NCBI RefSeq assembly: GCF_019048865.1
Contig: NZ_CP077604.1
Coordinates: 1,178,001-1,242,000 of the forward strand
Length of the DNA: 64,000 nucleotides
Origin: Aquihabitans sp. G128
GTDB lineage: Bacteria; Actinomycetota; Acidimicrobiia; Acidimicrobiales; Iamiaceae
Direction of reading: 5' to 3'
Below, one piece after another: positions 33,756 through 42,135 of the stretch. Each line of letters starts with the position of its first letter. Positions within the stretch are counted from its first letter, which is position 1. Under the pieces are notes generated by a model that was not told the DNA's origin, ran no database searches, and saw nothing but the letters and a program-made list of their open reading frames with translations. The translations under genes and the position numbers were made by a program.

Positions 33756-34193
33756 TCAACCGCTCGGGCACATGCCCGCCGCCAGGTCGTGGTCGAGCCG
33801 CTTCGCCGAAGCGACCACCGCGGCCGTCCGCTTCGGCACGGCCACCTCGCCCTCGAACTCCGTCGTCCACGCCAAGTTGCGTTGGACGAGGTAGTGCATC
33901 GCTGGGCCGTAGACCCCGTAGCGGACATCGCGCATCCCGAGCGACAACATGGCCACCATCCCGTTGACGAGGTCAGTTGGCCGATCGGCCTGCACGAGCT
34001 TGGTGAAGTTCAGATCCTCGCCGTGAGCTCGCCGGTCGGCCATGCCTCCCTCGATGGTGACCACGGCTTCCACGGCATCGCACGTGGCAGCCTTGGCGCC
34101 GAGCCCGATGGCCGGACCATGGGCGCTGCGGTCGACGGAGCAGCTGCACGTGAGCAGCCCGACCAAGAACGCGGCAGCGATGACGCTCCTCAC
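33756..34193 (-). CDS. Orphan lipoprotein
   Basis: A 145-residue protein with a short signal peptide and lipobox (FLVGLLTCSCS). The mature part has two more cysteines (about residues 38 and 142) that could pair. I recognise no domain. The start overlaps the stop of the next lipoprotein gene by four bases. Base composition is lower in GC than in surrounding genes, suggesting recent acquisition. Confidence 0.65.
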   Translation of the reverse strand: MRSVIAAAFLVGLLTCSCSVDRSAHGPAIGLGAKAATCDAVEAVVTIEGGMADRRAHGEDLNFTKLVQADRPTDLVNGMVAMLSLGMRDVRYGVYGPAMHYLVQRNLAWTTEFEGEVAVPKRTAAVVASAKRLDHDLAAGMCPSG

Positions 34194-34831
34194 GGCCGTC
34201 CGACCCTGGTCGCGCGAGCCGGCTCGGGCGGCCCCGGCATCGGAGCCATCGAGCCGGGGGGCCGATCGCCCGGGTCGTCCGGTTCACCACCTTCGACGAC
34301 CAGCACGCTCCCTCGACCTGCCGGTTCCGTCGCCGCCCTGTTTGCCGTCGAGTCGACGGAGCCGAGGCGGCAACCGACGGACTTGTTGGTCCAGTTCTTG
34401 TTGTAGACGCCGTGGCTGATGATCGTGAGCGCCAGGCAGTTGTAGTTGTTCTGCGCATCGAACAACGCGCCCTTCAGATCCCAGGGGTCGCCGTAGATCC
34501 ACCCGTGGATCTTGTTGTTGACATCGGTCTGGTCGAGGCACACGGCAAAGGCACAGATCGAGAACCTGGGAGCCTTCCCGTACGCCCACATCCCCGCCAT
34601 CACACCGTCGATCCCAAACAGCTTCCAGGCCTGCATGAGCGCGCTCCGCGGGCTGCGGTAGATGTTCAGCGAGCCTCGCTGGGCACCCGTCTCGATGACG
34701 ACGCCATGCGTGTCTCCGAGCTTCCAGGTCACCGCGGGAGTCGGCAGACAGGCGGTGGCGCTGACGGAGAGCACCGCAGCAGCGGCAACCAGCGTCACCA
34801 GGTGCCGGGCTGGACGGGCTGGACGGAACAC
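34190..34831 (-). CDS. Orphan secreted lipoprotein
   Basis: A 213-residue protein with signal peptide and lipobox (LSVSATACLP). The mature region is aromatic-rich with four Cys (ICAFAVCLDQ, NYNCLAL, VGCRLG) and a WKLG...GDPW pattern, and ends in a Pro/Gly-rich tail. I do not recognise the family. The GTG has AGGAGG 7 nt upstream, unlike the leaderless genes around it. With its partner it forms a lower-GC two-gene unit of unknown role. Confidence 0.7.
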   Translation of the reverse strand: MFRPARPARHLVTLVAAAAVLSVSATACLPTPAVTWKLGDTHGVVIETGAQRGSLNIYRSPRSALMQAWKLFGIDGVMAGMWAYGKAPRFSICAFAVCLDQTDVNNKIHGWIYGDPWDLKGALFDAQNNYNCLALTIISHGVYNKNWTNKSVGCRLGSVDSTANRAATEPAGRGSVLVVEGGEPDDPGDRPPGSMAPMPGPPEPARATRVGRP

Positions 34832-34972
34832 GAGGGAGCCTCCTCGGGGGACGACGCCGGCGCACCGCGATCTGCGGCAGCCCCGCCCGGGAGTGCTACG
34901 TGACGGTAGCGACGACGGGGATCCCTGTCAACGGCTCCCGCACCTCCGATGGGCGCACCCGGCCAGGACCAC

Positions 34973-36148
34973 CTAGGAGAGCTTGGTCAACGCCTTCTTC
35001 AGGTTGCGGACGCCCTGGTGGATGCGCTGCTCGTTCTCGATGAGGGCGAAGCGGACGTGGCCGTCGCCGCCCGGACCGAAGCCGACGCCGGGCGAGGTGG
35101 CCACCTGGGCCTCGCGCACCAGCATCGAGGCGAACTCGATGCTGCCGAGCTCGCGGTAGGGCTCGGGGATCGGCGCCCAGGCGAACATGGTCCCCTGGGG
35201 CGGGGTGATCTCCCAACCGATGCGGTTGAGGCCGTCGCAGAGCGCGTCGCGCCGGGCCTGGTAGATGGGCTGGACCTCTCGGGGGTGGCCGGGGTCCTCG
35301 TTGAGCGTCACGGTGGCGGCGATCTGGATGGGCTGGAAGGTGCCGTAGTCGAGGTAGCTCTTGAGCTTGGCCAGGGCCTGCACCACCTCGGCGTTGCCGA
35401 CGAGGTAGGCCACCCGCCAACCGGCCATGGAGAACGACTTGGTCATGGAGTAAAGCTCGACGGCGCACTCCTTGGCCCCCTCGGCCTGCAGGATGCTCGG
35501 CGGCTCGTAGCCGTCGAAGCCCAGCTCGGCGTAGGCGTTGTCGTGGACGACGATCACGTCCTTCTCCCGGGCGAAGTCGACCACCCGCTGGAAGAAGTCG
35601 ACGTCGACGCAGGCCGTGGTGGGGTTGTGCGGGAACGACAGCACGATCACCCGCGGCTTGGGCCACGAGTACTCGTAGGCCTCCTGGATGTTCTCGAAGA
35701 AGTCCTGGTCGGTGCCCATGGGGATCTCGCGCACGTCGGCGCCGGCGAGGTGCGGGCCCCAGATGTGGATGGGGTACGACGGCGACGGCACGAGGGCGGC
35801 GTCTCCGGGCTGCAGCAGCACCCACATCAGGTGGCTGAAGCCCTCCTTGGCGCCGATGGTGGAGATGATCTCGCGCTCGGGGTCGAGGACGACACCGAAG
35901 CGGCGGAGGTAGAGGTCGGCCACCGCCTCGCGCAGCTTGGGGATGCCGCGGCTGGAGCTGTAGCGGTGGTTGCGGCTGTTGTGGGCCGCCTCGCTGAGCT
36001 TCTCGACCGCCACCGCCGGCGACGGCAGGTCCGGGTTGCCGAAGCCCAGGTCGATCACGTCGACCCCTTTCCGGCGGGCCTCCACCTTCAGCCCGTCGAT
36101 GATGGTGAAGACGTAGGGCGGCAGGTTCGTGATCCGGCGGAACTCCAT
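34973..36148 (-). CDS. Pyridoxal-phosphate aminotransferase (AlaC-like)
   Basis: A 391-residue fold-type I class I/II aminotransferase. The opening RRITNLPPYVFTIIDGLK is typical of the glutamate-pyruvate transaminase AlaC group. Other marks: DLGFGNPDLPSP, SFPHNPTTACVD, the PLP lysine in SMTKSFSMAGWRVAYLVG and the C-terminal arginine in VRFALIENEQR. Its probable job is alanine synthesis from pyruvate and glutamate. A longer upstream start is rejected because TACCGT lies six bases before this ATG. Confidence 0.85.
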   Translation of the reverse strand: MEFRRITNLPPYVFTIIDGLKVEARRKGVDVIDLGFGNPDLPSPAVAVEKLSEAAHNSRNHRYSSSRGIPKLREAVADLYLRRFGVVLDPEREIISTIGAKEGFSHLMWVLLQPGDAALVPSPSYPIHIWGPHLAGADVREIPMGTDQDFFENIQEAYEYSWPKPRVIVLSFPHNPTTACVDVDFFQRVVDFAREKDVIVVHDNAYAELGFDGYEPPSILQAEGAKECAVELYSMTKSFSMAGWRVAYLVGNAEVVQALAKLKSYLDYGTFQPIQIAATVTLNEDPGHPREVQPIYQARRDALCDGLNRIGWEITPPQGTMFAWAPIPEPYRELGSIEFASMLVREAQVATSPGVGFGPGGDGHVRFALIENEQRIHQGVRNLKKALTKLS

Positions 36149-36154
36149 GGGGCC

Positions 36155-36160
36155 ACGGTA
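36155..36160 (-). promoter_or_regulatory. -10 hexamer of the aminotransferase gene
   Basis: TACCGT, then 6 nt, then the ATG at 36148. Confidence 0.55.
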
Positions 36161-36228
36161 CGCGCCCCCTCCGCAACGGCCGGGCATGGGATCGCCGTCC
36201 GAGGTGGGGCCGGTCGCCGGGGGCCTGC

Positions 36229-36234
36229 CATGCT
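36229..36234 (+). promoter_or_regulatory. -10 hexamer of ppa
   Basis: CATGCT, then GGGCCC and the ATG at 36241. Confidence 0.55.
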
Positions 36235-36240
36235 GGGCCC

Positions 36241-36747
36241 ATGACCGATGGCGAGGCCTACGTGCCCGTGGTGGTGGAGATCCCCCGCGGCAGCCGCAAC
36301 AAGTACGAGATCGACCACGAGACCGGCGAGATCTGGCTGGACCGGCGGCTGTTCTCCGCCACCGTCTACCCCGCCGACTACGGCTACGTGGACCACACCC
36401 TCGGCGAGGACGGCGACCCGCTCGACGCCCTGGTCATCATGGAGGAGCCCACCTTCCCCGGCTGCCGGGTGCGGGCCCGCCCGGTGGGCGTCTTCTGGAT
36501 GGAGGACGACGCCGGCCCCGACGCCAAGATCATCTGCGTCCCCCACGGCGACCCCCGCTGGGACCACGTCCAGGACATCGACCAGCTGCCGGACCACCTC
36601 ACCGACGAGATCGAGCACTTCTTCGAGGTCTACAAGCAGCTGGAGCCCGGCAAGTTCGCCAACGTCAAGGGCTTCGAAGGCCGGGCCAAGGCCGAGCAGG
36701 AGATCGCCGAGTCCCTCGACCGGGCCAAGGGCACCAGCTTCGCCTGA
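36241..36747 (+). CDS. ppa: Inorganic pyrophosphatase (family I)
   Basis: A 168-residue soluble pyrophosphatase that pulls biosynthetic reactions forward by hydrolysing PPi. Motifs: VVEIPRGSRNKYEIDHETG, YPADYGYVDHTLGEDGDPLDALV with the metal-binding aspartates, and DDAGPDAKIICVP. Length is usual. Its last 99 bases, through the stop, are duplicated 114 bp downstream. It is transcribed from a CATGCT promoter as a single gene. Confidence 0.96.
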   Translation: MTDGEAYVPVVVEIPRGSRNKYEIDHETGEIWLDRRLFSATVYPADYGYVDHTLGEDGDPLDALVIMEEPTFPGCRVRARPVGVFWMEDDAGPDAKIICVPHGDPRWDHVQDIDQLPDHLTDEIEHFFEVYKQLEPGKFANVKGFEGRAKAEQEIAESLDRAKGTSFA

Positions 36748-36762
36748 CGGGTCCTCGGCCAC

Positions 36763-36861
36763 GGCACGTTCGCCAACGTCAAGGGCTTCGAAGGCCGGGC
36801 CAAGGCCGAGCGGGAGACCGCCGAGCCCCTCGACCGGGCCGAGGGCACCAGCTTCGCCTGG
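36763..36861 (+). pseudogene. Decayed duplicate of the ppa 3' end
   Basis: These bases repeat ppa positions 36649-36747 with an offset of 114. From TTCGCC onward I count five substitutions, plus one just before it (AAG to ACG): CAG to CGG, ATC to ACC, TCC to CCC, AAG to GAG and TGA to TGG. All six change A or T to G or C. The stop is lost and there is no start, so it is not a gene. It ends six bases before the convergent ROK kinase stop. Confidence 0.85.
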
Positions 36862-36867
36862 CGAGGT

Positions 36868-37830
36868 TCAGGTGCGGGCGGAGGCGAGGAGGGCGGCGCC
36901 CCAGGCGCCGGCGCGCTCACCGAGGGCCGCCTGCACGATCGGGACCGGCTCGCGGTGGTCCGCGCCCATCACCAGCTCGGCGTAGGCGGCGCGGATGGGG
37001 TCGAGCAGCAGGTCGCCGGCCTCGGCCAGGCCACCGCCGATGACCACGATCTCGCTGTCGAGGATGTTGACCAGGTTGGCCACGCCGAGGGCCACCCACC
37101 ACGCGAACCGGCGGACCACGGCGAGGGCCTCGTCGTCGCCCTCGGCGGCCGCCGCCGTGACGTGCTCGCCGCGCACCGACTCGGGGTCTCCCCCGGCCAG
37201 CTCGACCACGCGGCGGGCGACGCCGGCCACCGCCGCCTCGCGTGCCAGCCAGCCCAAGCCCGAGCCCGAGGCGTAGCGCTCCCAGCAGCCTCGCCGGCCG
37301 CACGGGCACAGGGGGCCCGACGGATCGACCACCATGTGGCCCGGCTCGCCGGCGTAGCCGTGCGCGCCGCGCAGCACCTCGCCCTTGACGGTGATGCCGG
37401 CACCGATGCCGGTGCCGAGGGTGACGGTGACGGAGTGGTTGGCGCCGCGAGCGGCGCCCTTCTCGTGCTCGGCCCAAGCGGCGCACGTCGCGTCGTTGTC
37501 GACGACCACCGGGATGCCCAGCCGCCCACCGAGCACCTCGGCGAAGGGCAGGTCGATCACGCCGGGGATGTTGGGGCCGTAGCGCAGGGTGCCGGTGCGG
37601 TCGACGAGGCCGGGGGCACCCAGGCCGAGGGCCACCACCGGGCCGTCGACCCGCCCGATGAGGTCCTGGGCGAGGGCGACGAGGCTGTCGACCACCGCGT
37701 CGGCCCCGTGGGCGGTGGGGACCTTGTCCATCACCACCGGGCTGTCGGCGGCGGGATCGGCGACGAGGCCGAGGAGCTTGGTGCCGCCCAGGTCGAGCCC
37801 GCAGACCAGGCCGGTCCCGAGGTCGCTCAC
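36868..37830 (-). CDS. ROK-family glucokinase
   Basis: A 320-residue ROK kinase. ATP loop LDLGGTKLLGLVADP, substrate aspartate in VVDNDATCAAWAE, GTGIGAGI, and the zinc signature CPCGRRGCWERYASGSGL. The CWERYASG form is typical of actinobacterial GlkA-type glucokinases. The GTG start overlaps the stop of the SMC-like gene (GTGA), an unusual partner for a sugar kinase. A second ROK kinase lies at 14536-15411. Confidence 0.88.
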   Translation of the reverse strand: MSDLGTGLVCGLDLGGTKLLGLVADPAADSPVVMDKVPTAHGADAVVDSLVALAQDLIGRVDGPVVALGLGAPGLVDRTGTLRYGPNIPGVIDLPFAEVLGGRLGIPVVVDNDATCAAWAEHEKGAARGANHSVTVTLGTGIGAGITVKGEVLRGAHGYAGEPGHMVVDPSGPLCPCGRRGCWERYASGSGLGWLAREAAVAGVARRVVELAGGDPESVRGEHVTAAAAEGDDEALAVVRRFAWWVALGVANLVNILDSEIVVIGGGLAEAGDLLLDPIRAAYAELVMGADHREPVPIVQAALGERAGAWGAALLASART

Positions 37831-40397
37831 GCCGCCGCGTGGACGCCCACGCGGTCCGCACCGAGCCCGGCGGCCCAGTCGGCCACGGCGGCGCGATCGC
37901 TGATGACCACGACCTGCACGGCGCCGGCGATGCCGGCGAGGCGATCGAGGACCCGGGTCACCTCGGCGTCGTCGAGGACCGGGAAGGGGTCGTCGAGCAC
38001 CAGCGGCACCGAGCCGCCGGGACCGACGGAGCGGACGCGGGCCAAGCGGCTGAGCAGCTCCCACTCGACGTCGTCGACGAGGGTGCTGCGATCGATGGCC
38101 GCGGCGGCCGCCGACACCGAGGCCTCGCGGTCGCTCGCGGCGCCCAGGGCGGCTTCGGCCTCGGCGAGGGCCGCGGCGGTGGTCTGCTCCGCGCCCGCCA
38201 CCTCGGCGAGGGCGGCCTCGGCGACGCTCACCCGCTGGCCGGCGTCGGCGACCAGCGATTCGGCGCCCGACGAGCCCTGGTGGGCGGTGATCGCGGCGGT
38301 CGCATCGTCCACCGCGGCCCGGCAGCGGGCGAGGTCGGCCTCCGCCTCGGCGACCCTGGCCATGGTGGCCTCGATCTGGGCGTTGACGTCGACCGAGGCC
38401 TCGGCCTCGGCCGCGGCGAGCGCCGATGCGGCCTCGCTCTCGGCCCGGGTGTGGTCGGCGAGCTCCTGCTCGAGGGTGGCGAGCCGCTCGGCAGCCCCGG
38501 AGAGCCGGACGACCTCGGCCTCGGCCTCGGCCACGGTGGTGCGGGCCGACTCGACCTCGGCCCAGCGGGCCTCGCGGAGGGTGAGCGCCGCCGCTTCCTC
38601 GGCGGCATCGCCCGGCGCCGGCACGGGCTCGGCCAGCTCGGGCAGCGGCTCGAGGTCGGGCAGCTCGGTGACGCCCCTGCGCTGGGCGGCACGCAGGTCG
38701 TCGACCGCGGTGTCGAGGGCCGAGATGGCCTTGGTGACGTCGGTGCGCTGCGCCTCGGCGGCGCGCTCCTCGGCCAGGTAGGCCTTGGCGAGCAGCTCGA
38801 CCTCTTCGCGCTCGTGCGGTGCGGGGCCGACGTCGATGCCGACCGCGGTGAGGCGCTCGGCGAGCAGGGCGAGGGCGCCCTCGTCGGCGGCCACGGGCTC
38901 GCGGAGGTTGCGCAGCTCGTCCTCGGCCTCGGGCCCGGTGGCCTCGTGGCCGAGCAGCTCGGCGACCCGGGGCGCCACGGCGTCGCGCCGCTGCAGCAGC
39001 TCGGCGCGGCGGCGGGCACGGTCGCCGGCGCCGGGCAGGGTGGTGAGCTGGCTCTCGGCGTGGCCGAGGTTGTTGCGGGCGGTCTCGAGGATGGCCCGGT
39101 TGGCGGGGCCCACCCCCCGGCTCGACGAGCTCATCATGTAGTCGGCGTAGGTGGAGAACCCGAGGCGCTCGAGCACCCGGCGCTCGTCGGAGCGCAGCTC
39201 CTCGAGGCGCTTGCGGGCCCGGCTGCCACCGAACCGCCCTTCGGAGCGGTCCTGGGCCTCGAGCACGGCGGTGTGCGAGGTCTCGACCTTGGCGATCTGC
39301 TCGGGGGTGAGGACCGGCTGGTTGAAGTCGGACTCGGCCTCGATGACGGAGCGACGGGCGGCGGCGACCCGCTCCTCGGCCTCGCGCTCCTCGCGGGACA
39401 CCCCCGCCTCGAGGGCGCTGATCTGCTGGTGCAGGTCGCGCCACGTGTCGGCCAGGGCCAGCGCGGCGACGACCGGCGGCGCGTCCGAGGAGGCGCCGAG
39501 CAGCCCGTCGAGCGCCTGGGCGACCGATTCGCTGCCGCCTTCGCCCATGGCCGCCTCGAGGCGGGCCAGCTCGACGCGACGGCGCTCGAGGTCGGCGAGC
39601 CGCCGGCTCACCGGCGACTCGTCCCGGTCGGGGTCGGCGTCGGCCGCGGCCTGCTCGGCAGCCGCCAGGCGCTGGCGGGCGGCCTCGGCGACCCGAGCGG
39701 GGTCGACCAGGGTCTCCGAGCCCGAGCGGGCCTCCTCGACGGCCGCCGCGGCCTGGGTGGCGGCGGCGATGGCGGCCTGGCGCCGAGCGCGGGCGGCCTC
39801 GAGGCGGTCGTTGGCGCGGTTGCGCTCCTGGATCACGCCCTCGCGGGCGTTGACGGCCTCGGCGAGGGCCACCTCGGCCTGCTCGCACGCGCCGCGGGCG
39901 CCCTGCAGCTCGAGCTCCAGCCGGCTGCGCTCGGCGCCGGCTGCGGCGATGGCGTCGCGTGCCGGGCCCTCGCCCCGCTGCAGCTCGCCCAGCGTGGCGG
40001 CGGCGCGGTCGCGCTCCTCGACGGCCCCGCCCAGCGCGGCACGGTGGCCGTCGAGCTGGGCCGCCAGGTCGTCTCGATGGCGGCGGGCCTCGGCGTGGGC
40101 GCGCACGGCCTCGGCCAGCGCCGGGTCGTGGCCCGGCAGGTCGGCGGCGGTGACGACGGTGGGCACCGACTCGTCCAACCCGAGCAGCGCCAGGGCGTCG
40201 TCGTCGAGGTCGAAGCGGATGCCGTGGGCGTCGAGCTCGCCGGTGGCGGGCAGGCCGCGCCCACCGGCGAGTCGTCCGAGGACGTCCAGCAACCAGGCCC
40301 GGCGAGCGGGATCGAGGCCCCGGACCACCGTGATCTGGGGATGCAGCTCGACCGGGGCATCGCTTCCCGCGGCGTCACGCACATGGAGGACCTTCAT
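37827..40397 (-). CDS. SMC/Rad50-like coiled-coil protein without Walker A or signature motif
   Basis: An 856-residue protein with the layout of an SMC or Rad50 protein: N-terminal head half (about 1-100), a long Ala/Glu/Arg-rich coiled coil, a central break (about 405-455, containing FSTYADYMMSSSSRGVG), a second coiled coil and a C-terminal head half. Where a P-loop should follow the strand ITVVRG, the sequence is LDPARRAWLLDVL, with no GxxGxGKS/T. The C-terminal half keeps a Walker-B-like VPLVLDDPFPVLDD and a VVVISD strand but has no LSGG signature. ATP binding is thus doubtful. GAGACT 8 nt upstream gives a likely own promoter. Confidence 0.75.
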   Translation of the reverse strand: MKVLHVRDAAGSDAPVELHPQITVVRGLDPARRAWLLDVLGRLAGGRGLPATGELDAHGIRFDLDDDALALLGLDESVPTVVTAADLPGHDPALAEAVRAHAEARRHRDDLAAQLDGHRAALGGAVEERDRAAATLGELQRGEGPARDAIAAAGAERSRLELELQGARGACEQAEVALAEAVNAREGVIQERNRANDRLEAARARRQAAIAAATQAAAAVEEARSGSETLVDPARVAEAARQRLAAAEQAAADADPDRDESPVSRRLADLERRRVELARLEAAMGEGGSESVAQALDGLLGASSDAPPVVAALALADTWRDLHQQISALEAGVSREEREAEERVAAARRSVIEAESDFNQPVLTPEQIAKVETSHTAVLEAQDRSEGRFGGSRARKRLEELRSDERRVLERLGFSTYADYMMSSSSRGVGPANRAILETARNNLGHAESQLTTLPGAGDRARRRAELLQRRDAVAPRVAELLGHEATGPEAEDELRNLREPVAADEGALALLAERLTAVGIDVGPAPHEREEVELLAKAYLAEERAAEAQRTDVTKAISALDTAVDDLRAAQRRGVTELPDLEPLPELAEPVPAPGDAAEEAAALTLREARWAEVESARTTVAEAEAEVVRLSGAAERLATLEQELADHTRAESEAASALAAAEAEASVDVNAQIEATMARVAEAEADLARCRAAVDDATAAITAHQGSSGAESLVADAGQRVSVAEAALAEVAGAEQTTAAALAEAEAALGAASDREASVSAAAAAIDRSTLVDDVEWELLSRLARVRSVGPGGSVPLVLDDPFPVLDDAEVTRVLDRLAGIAGAVQVVVISDRAAVADWAAGLGADRVGVHAAA

Positions 40398-40405
40398 CGC
40401 ACCTC

Positions 40406-40411
40406 AGTCTC
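40406..40411 (-). promoter_or_regulatory. -10 hexamer of the SMC-like/ROK pair
   Basis: GAGACT, then 8 nt, then the ATG at 40397; in the 101-bp gap after the small acidic gene. Confidence 0.45.
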
Positions 40412-40498
40412 GTCGCCGCCCGGTTGGCCAGAAGCGGGCGGTTGAAGCCTCGACGGTACCCGATGGCCGGTGAATCGGACAGGACACCCAGGCCAGGG

Positions 40499-40906
40499 CT
40501 AGGACACGGGGATGCGCTGGACGGGCGGCTCGTCGCCGTCGTCGTCGGCGTCTCCGCCCCCCTCGTGGCCACCCGCCCACGGCTTGGCGGGACCGGCGGC
40601 GCGGGACAGGCGGGCCGCCACGTCGCCGACCGAACCGAGCAGCCCGACGAGGCCGCCGAGCGCCTTGGGGTCCTCGACGAGGTCGTCGGCGACGTCGAGC
40701 AGGGCTCGGGACGCTGCGATGACCTCGCGGGCCGCCCGCTGCAGGTGCTCGACGCCGGCCTGGACCCGCGGGTCGCCCTCGGCGAGGTCGCGCAGCCGGC
40801 CGAGCGGGTCGTCGGCTGCGCCGTCGCCGCCCCACCCGTCGTCGTCGAGGTCGTCGTGGAAGCCGAGGTCGTCGTCGCTCGGATCGTCGTGGTCGCCCGG
40901 GGTCAT
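40499..40906 (-). CDS. Small acidic helical protein, unknown
   Basis: A 135-residue protein with an Asp-rich N-terminus (HDDPSDDDLGFHDDLDDDG), a helical middle (VEHLQRAAREVIAASRALLDVADDLVED) and an acidic tail. I do not recognise it. Its ATG overlaps the ArsA-like stop by four bases, so it is made together with that ATPase and may be a partner or client; that is inference from position. Confidence 0.7.
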   Translation of the reverse strand: MTPGDHDDPSDDDLGFHDDLDDDGWGGDGAADDPLGRLRDLAEGDPRVQAGVEHLQRAAREVIAASRALLDVADDLVEDPKALGGLVGLLGSVGDVAARLSRAAGPAKPWAGGHEGGGDADDDGDEPPVQRIPVS

Positions 40907-42135
40907 CGTCCGGCCCCGGCGCGCCGTGCGACCCGCCCGCCGGCCGACGAGCGGGTTCGGTCACGGTCGGCGTCGCCGGCGAAGGTCACGTGCAGGCGGC
41001 CGTCGCGCAGCGAGGCCGCCCCCACGGGACGGCGGCGCAGCGAGTCCGGGAGCAGCAGGGCGCGACGGTGGCTGCCCACCCGGATGAGCAGCTCGTCGTC
41101 TCGGCGACCCAGCTCGAGGTCGTCCTTGTCGGCGAACGGCAGCTCGAGCACCAGCTCGTAGCCGCTGCCCTTCTTGACCACCTGCAGGGGCTCCCCCGGG
41201 TGCAGCACCTCCGACGGGTCGAGGTCGCCGTAGAGGCCGGCGCCGAAGGCCCGGAGGGCCTCGATGCCCACCAGCTCGTCGGCGGCCAGCTCGGCCCGGA
41301 GGATCGGCAGCGGGGCGAAGCCCTCCTCGATGGCGGTGAGGTGCTCGGCGTGGCGGGCCTTCCACGGCTCGAACCAGGGGTCGGAGATGGCCTCGGGCAG
41401 CAGCCGGTTGGCGACCACGGCATCGACCCGGTAGCCGAACAGCGAGAGGTAGGTGTGGGTGCGGCGGGCCTCGGCCACCACCAGCCGCTCCGGGTTGACC
41501 ACCAGCCGCACGCTGGTGCGCTCGGTGTCGCAGAGCAGCTCGCGCACGCCGTCGAGGCGGTCGTAGAACTTCGACGCCGAGCCGAACACGTCGTCGCCGG
41601 GCGTGGGCAGCCCCGCCACCCGACCGAGGATGGGCGACACCACCTTGTTGAGCTTGCGGCTCATCGGGAAGACGCGGTCCATGTACCAGCGCAGGATCTC
41701 CGGCAGCGAGAGCAGCCGGAGGGTCTCGGCCGTGGGGGCGCAGTCGACCACCACCACGTCCCACTCGCCGCTGTCGGCGTAGCCCTTGATGTCGCTGAGG
41801 CTGAAGATCTCGTCGAGCCCCGGGATCACCGCCAGCTCCTCGGCTTCGATGGCCGCCACGCCCGCCCACTCGAAGACCTGCATGAGCCAGGCCTGGATCT
41901 CCACCCACGTGTCCTCCATGCGGGCCTGGGTGTCGAGCTGCTGGCCCCAGAGGTTCGGCGCGACCTCGACCGGGTGGTCGCCCAGGGCGACGTCGTAGGC
42001 GTCGGCCAGCGAGTGGGCGGGATCGGTGCTGAGCACGATGGTGCGCAGGCCGGCGTCGGCGCAGCGGAGGGCGCTGGCGGCCGCGGTGGTGGTCTTGCCG
42101 ACGCCGCCCTTGCCGGTGAAGAGCAGGACCCTCAC
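40903..42135 (-). CDS. ArsA/GET3-family ATPase
   Basis: A 410-residue ArsA-family ATPase. The deviant Walker A FTGKGGVGKTTTAAA is at the N-terminus, switch I in STDPAHSLADA, and switch II in VVDCAPTAETLRLLSLPE. The last 90 residues form an HSP20/ArsA-C-like beta domain (GSGYELVLELPFADKDDLEL). Arsenite cysteines are not evident and no ars genes are near, so a membrane-protein targeting or chaperone role like Get3 is more likely. The GTG is coupled to the SRPBCC gene. Confidence 0.87.
   Translation of the reverse strand: MRVLLFTGKGGVGKTTTAAASALRCADAGLRTIVLSTDPAHSLADAYDVALGDHPVEVAPNLWGQQLDTQARMEDTWVEIQAWLMQVFEWAGVAAIEAEELAVIPGLDEIFSLSDIKGYADSGEWDVVVVDCAPTAETLRLLSLPEILRWYMDRVFPMSRKLNKVVSPILGRVAGLPTPGDDVFGSASKFYDRLDGVRELLCDTERTSVRLVVNPERLVVAEARRTHTYLSLFGYRVDAVVANRLLPEAISDPWFEPWKARHAEHLTAIEEGFAPLPILRAELAADELVGIEALRAFGAGLYGDLDPSEVLHPGEPLQVVKKGSGYELVLELPFADKDDLELGRRDDELLIRVGSHRRALLLPDSLRRRPVGAASLRDGRLHVTFAGDADRDRTRSSAGGRVARRAGAGR

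Noticed and set aside
40903-42135. Arsenite efflux ATPase
   Set aside because: No arsenite-binding cysteines or arsB/arsR neighbours; called only at the ArsA/Get3 family level.
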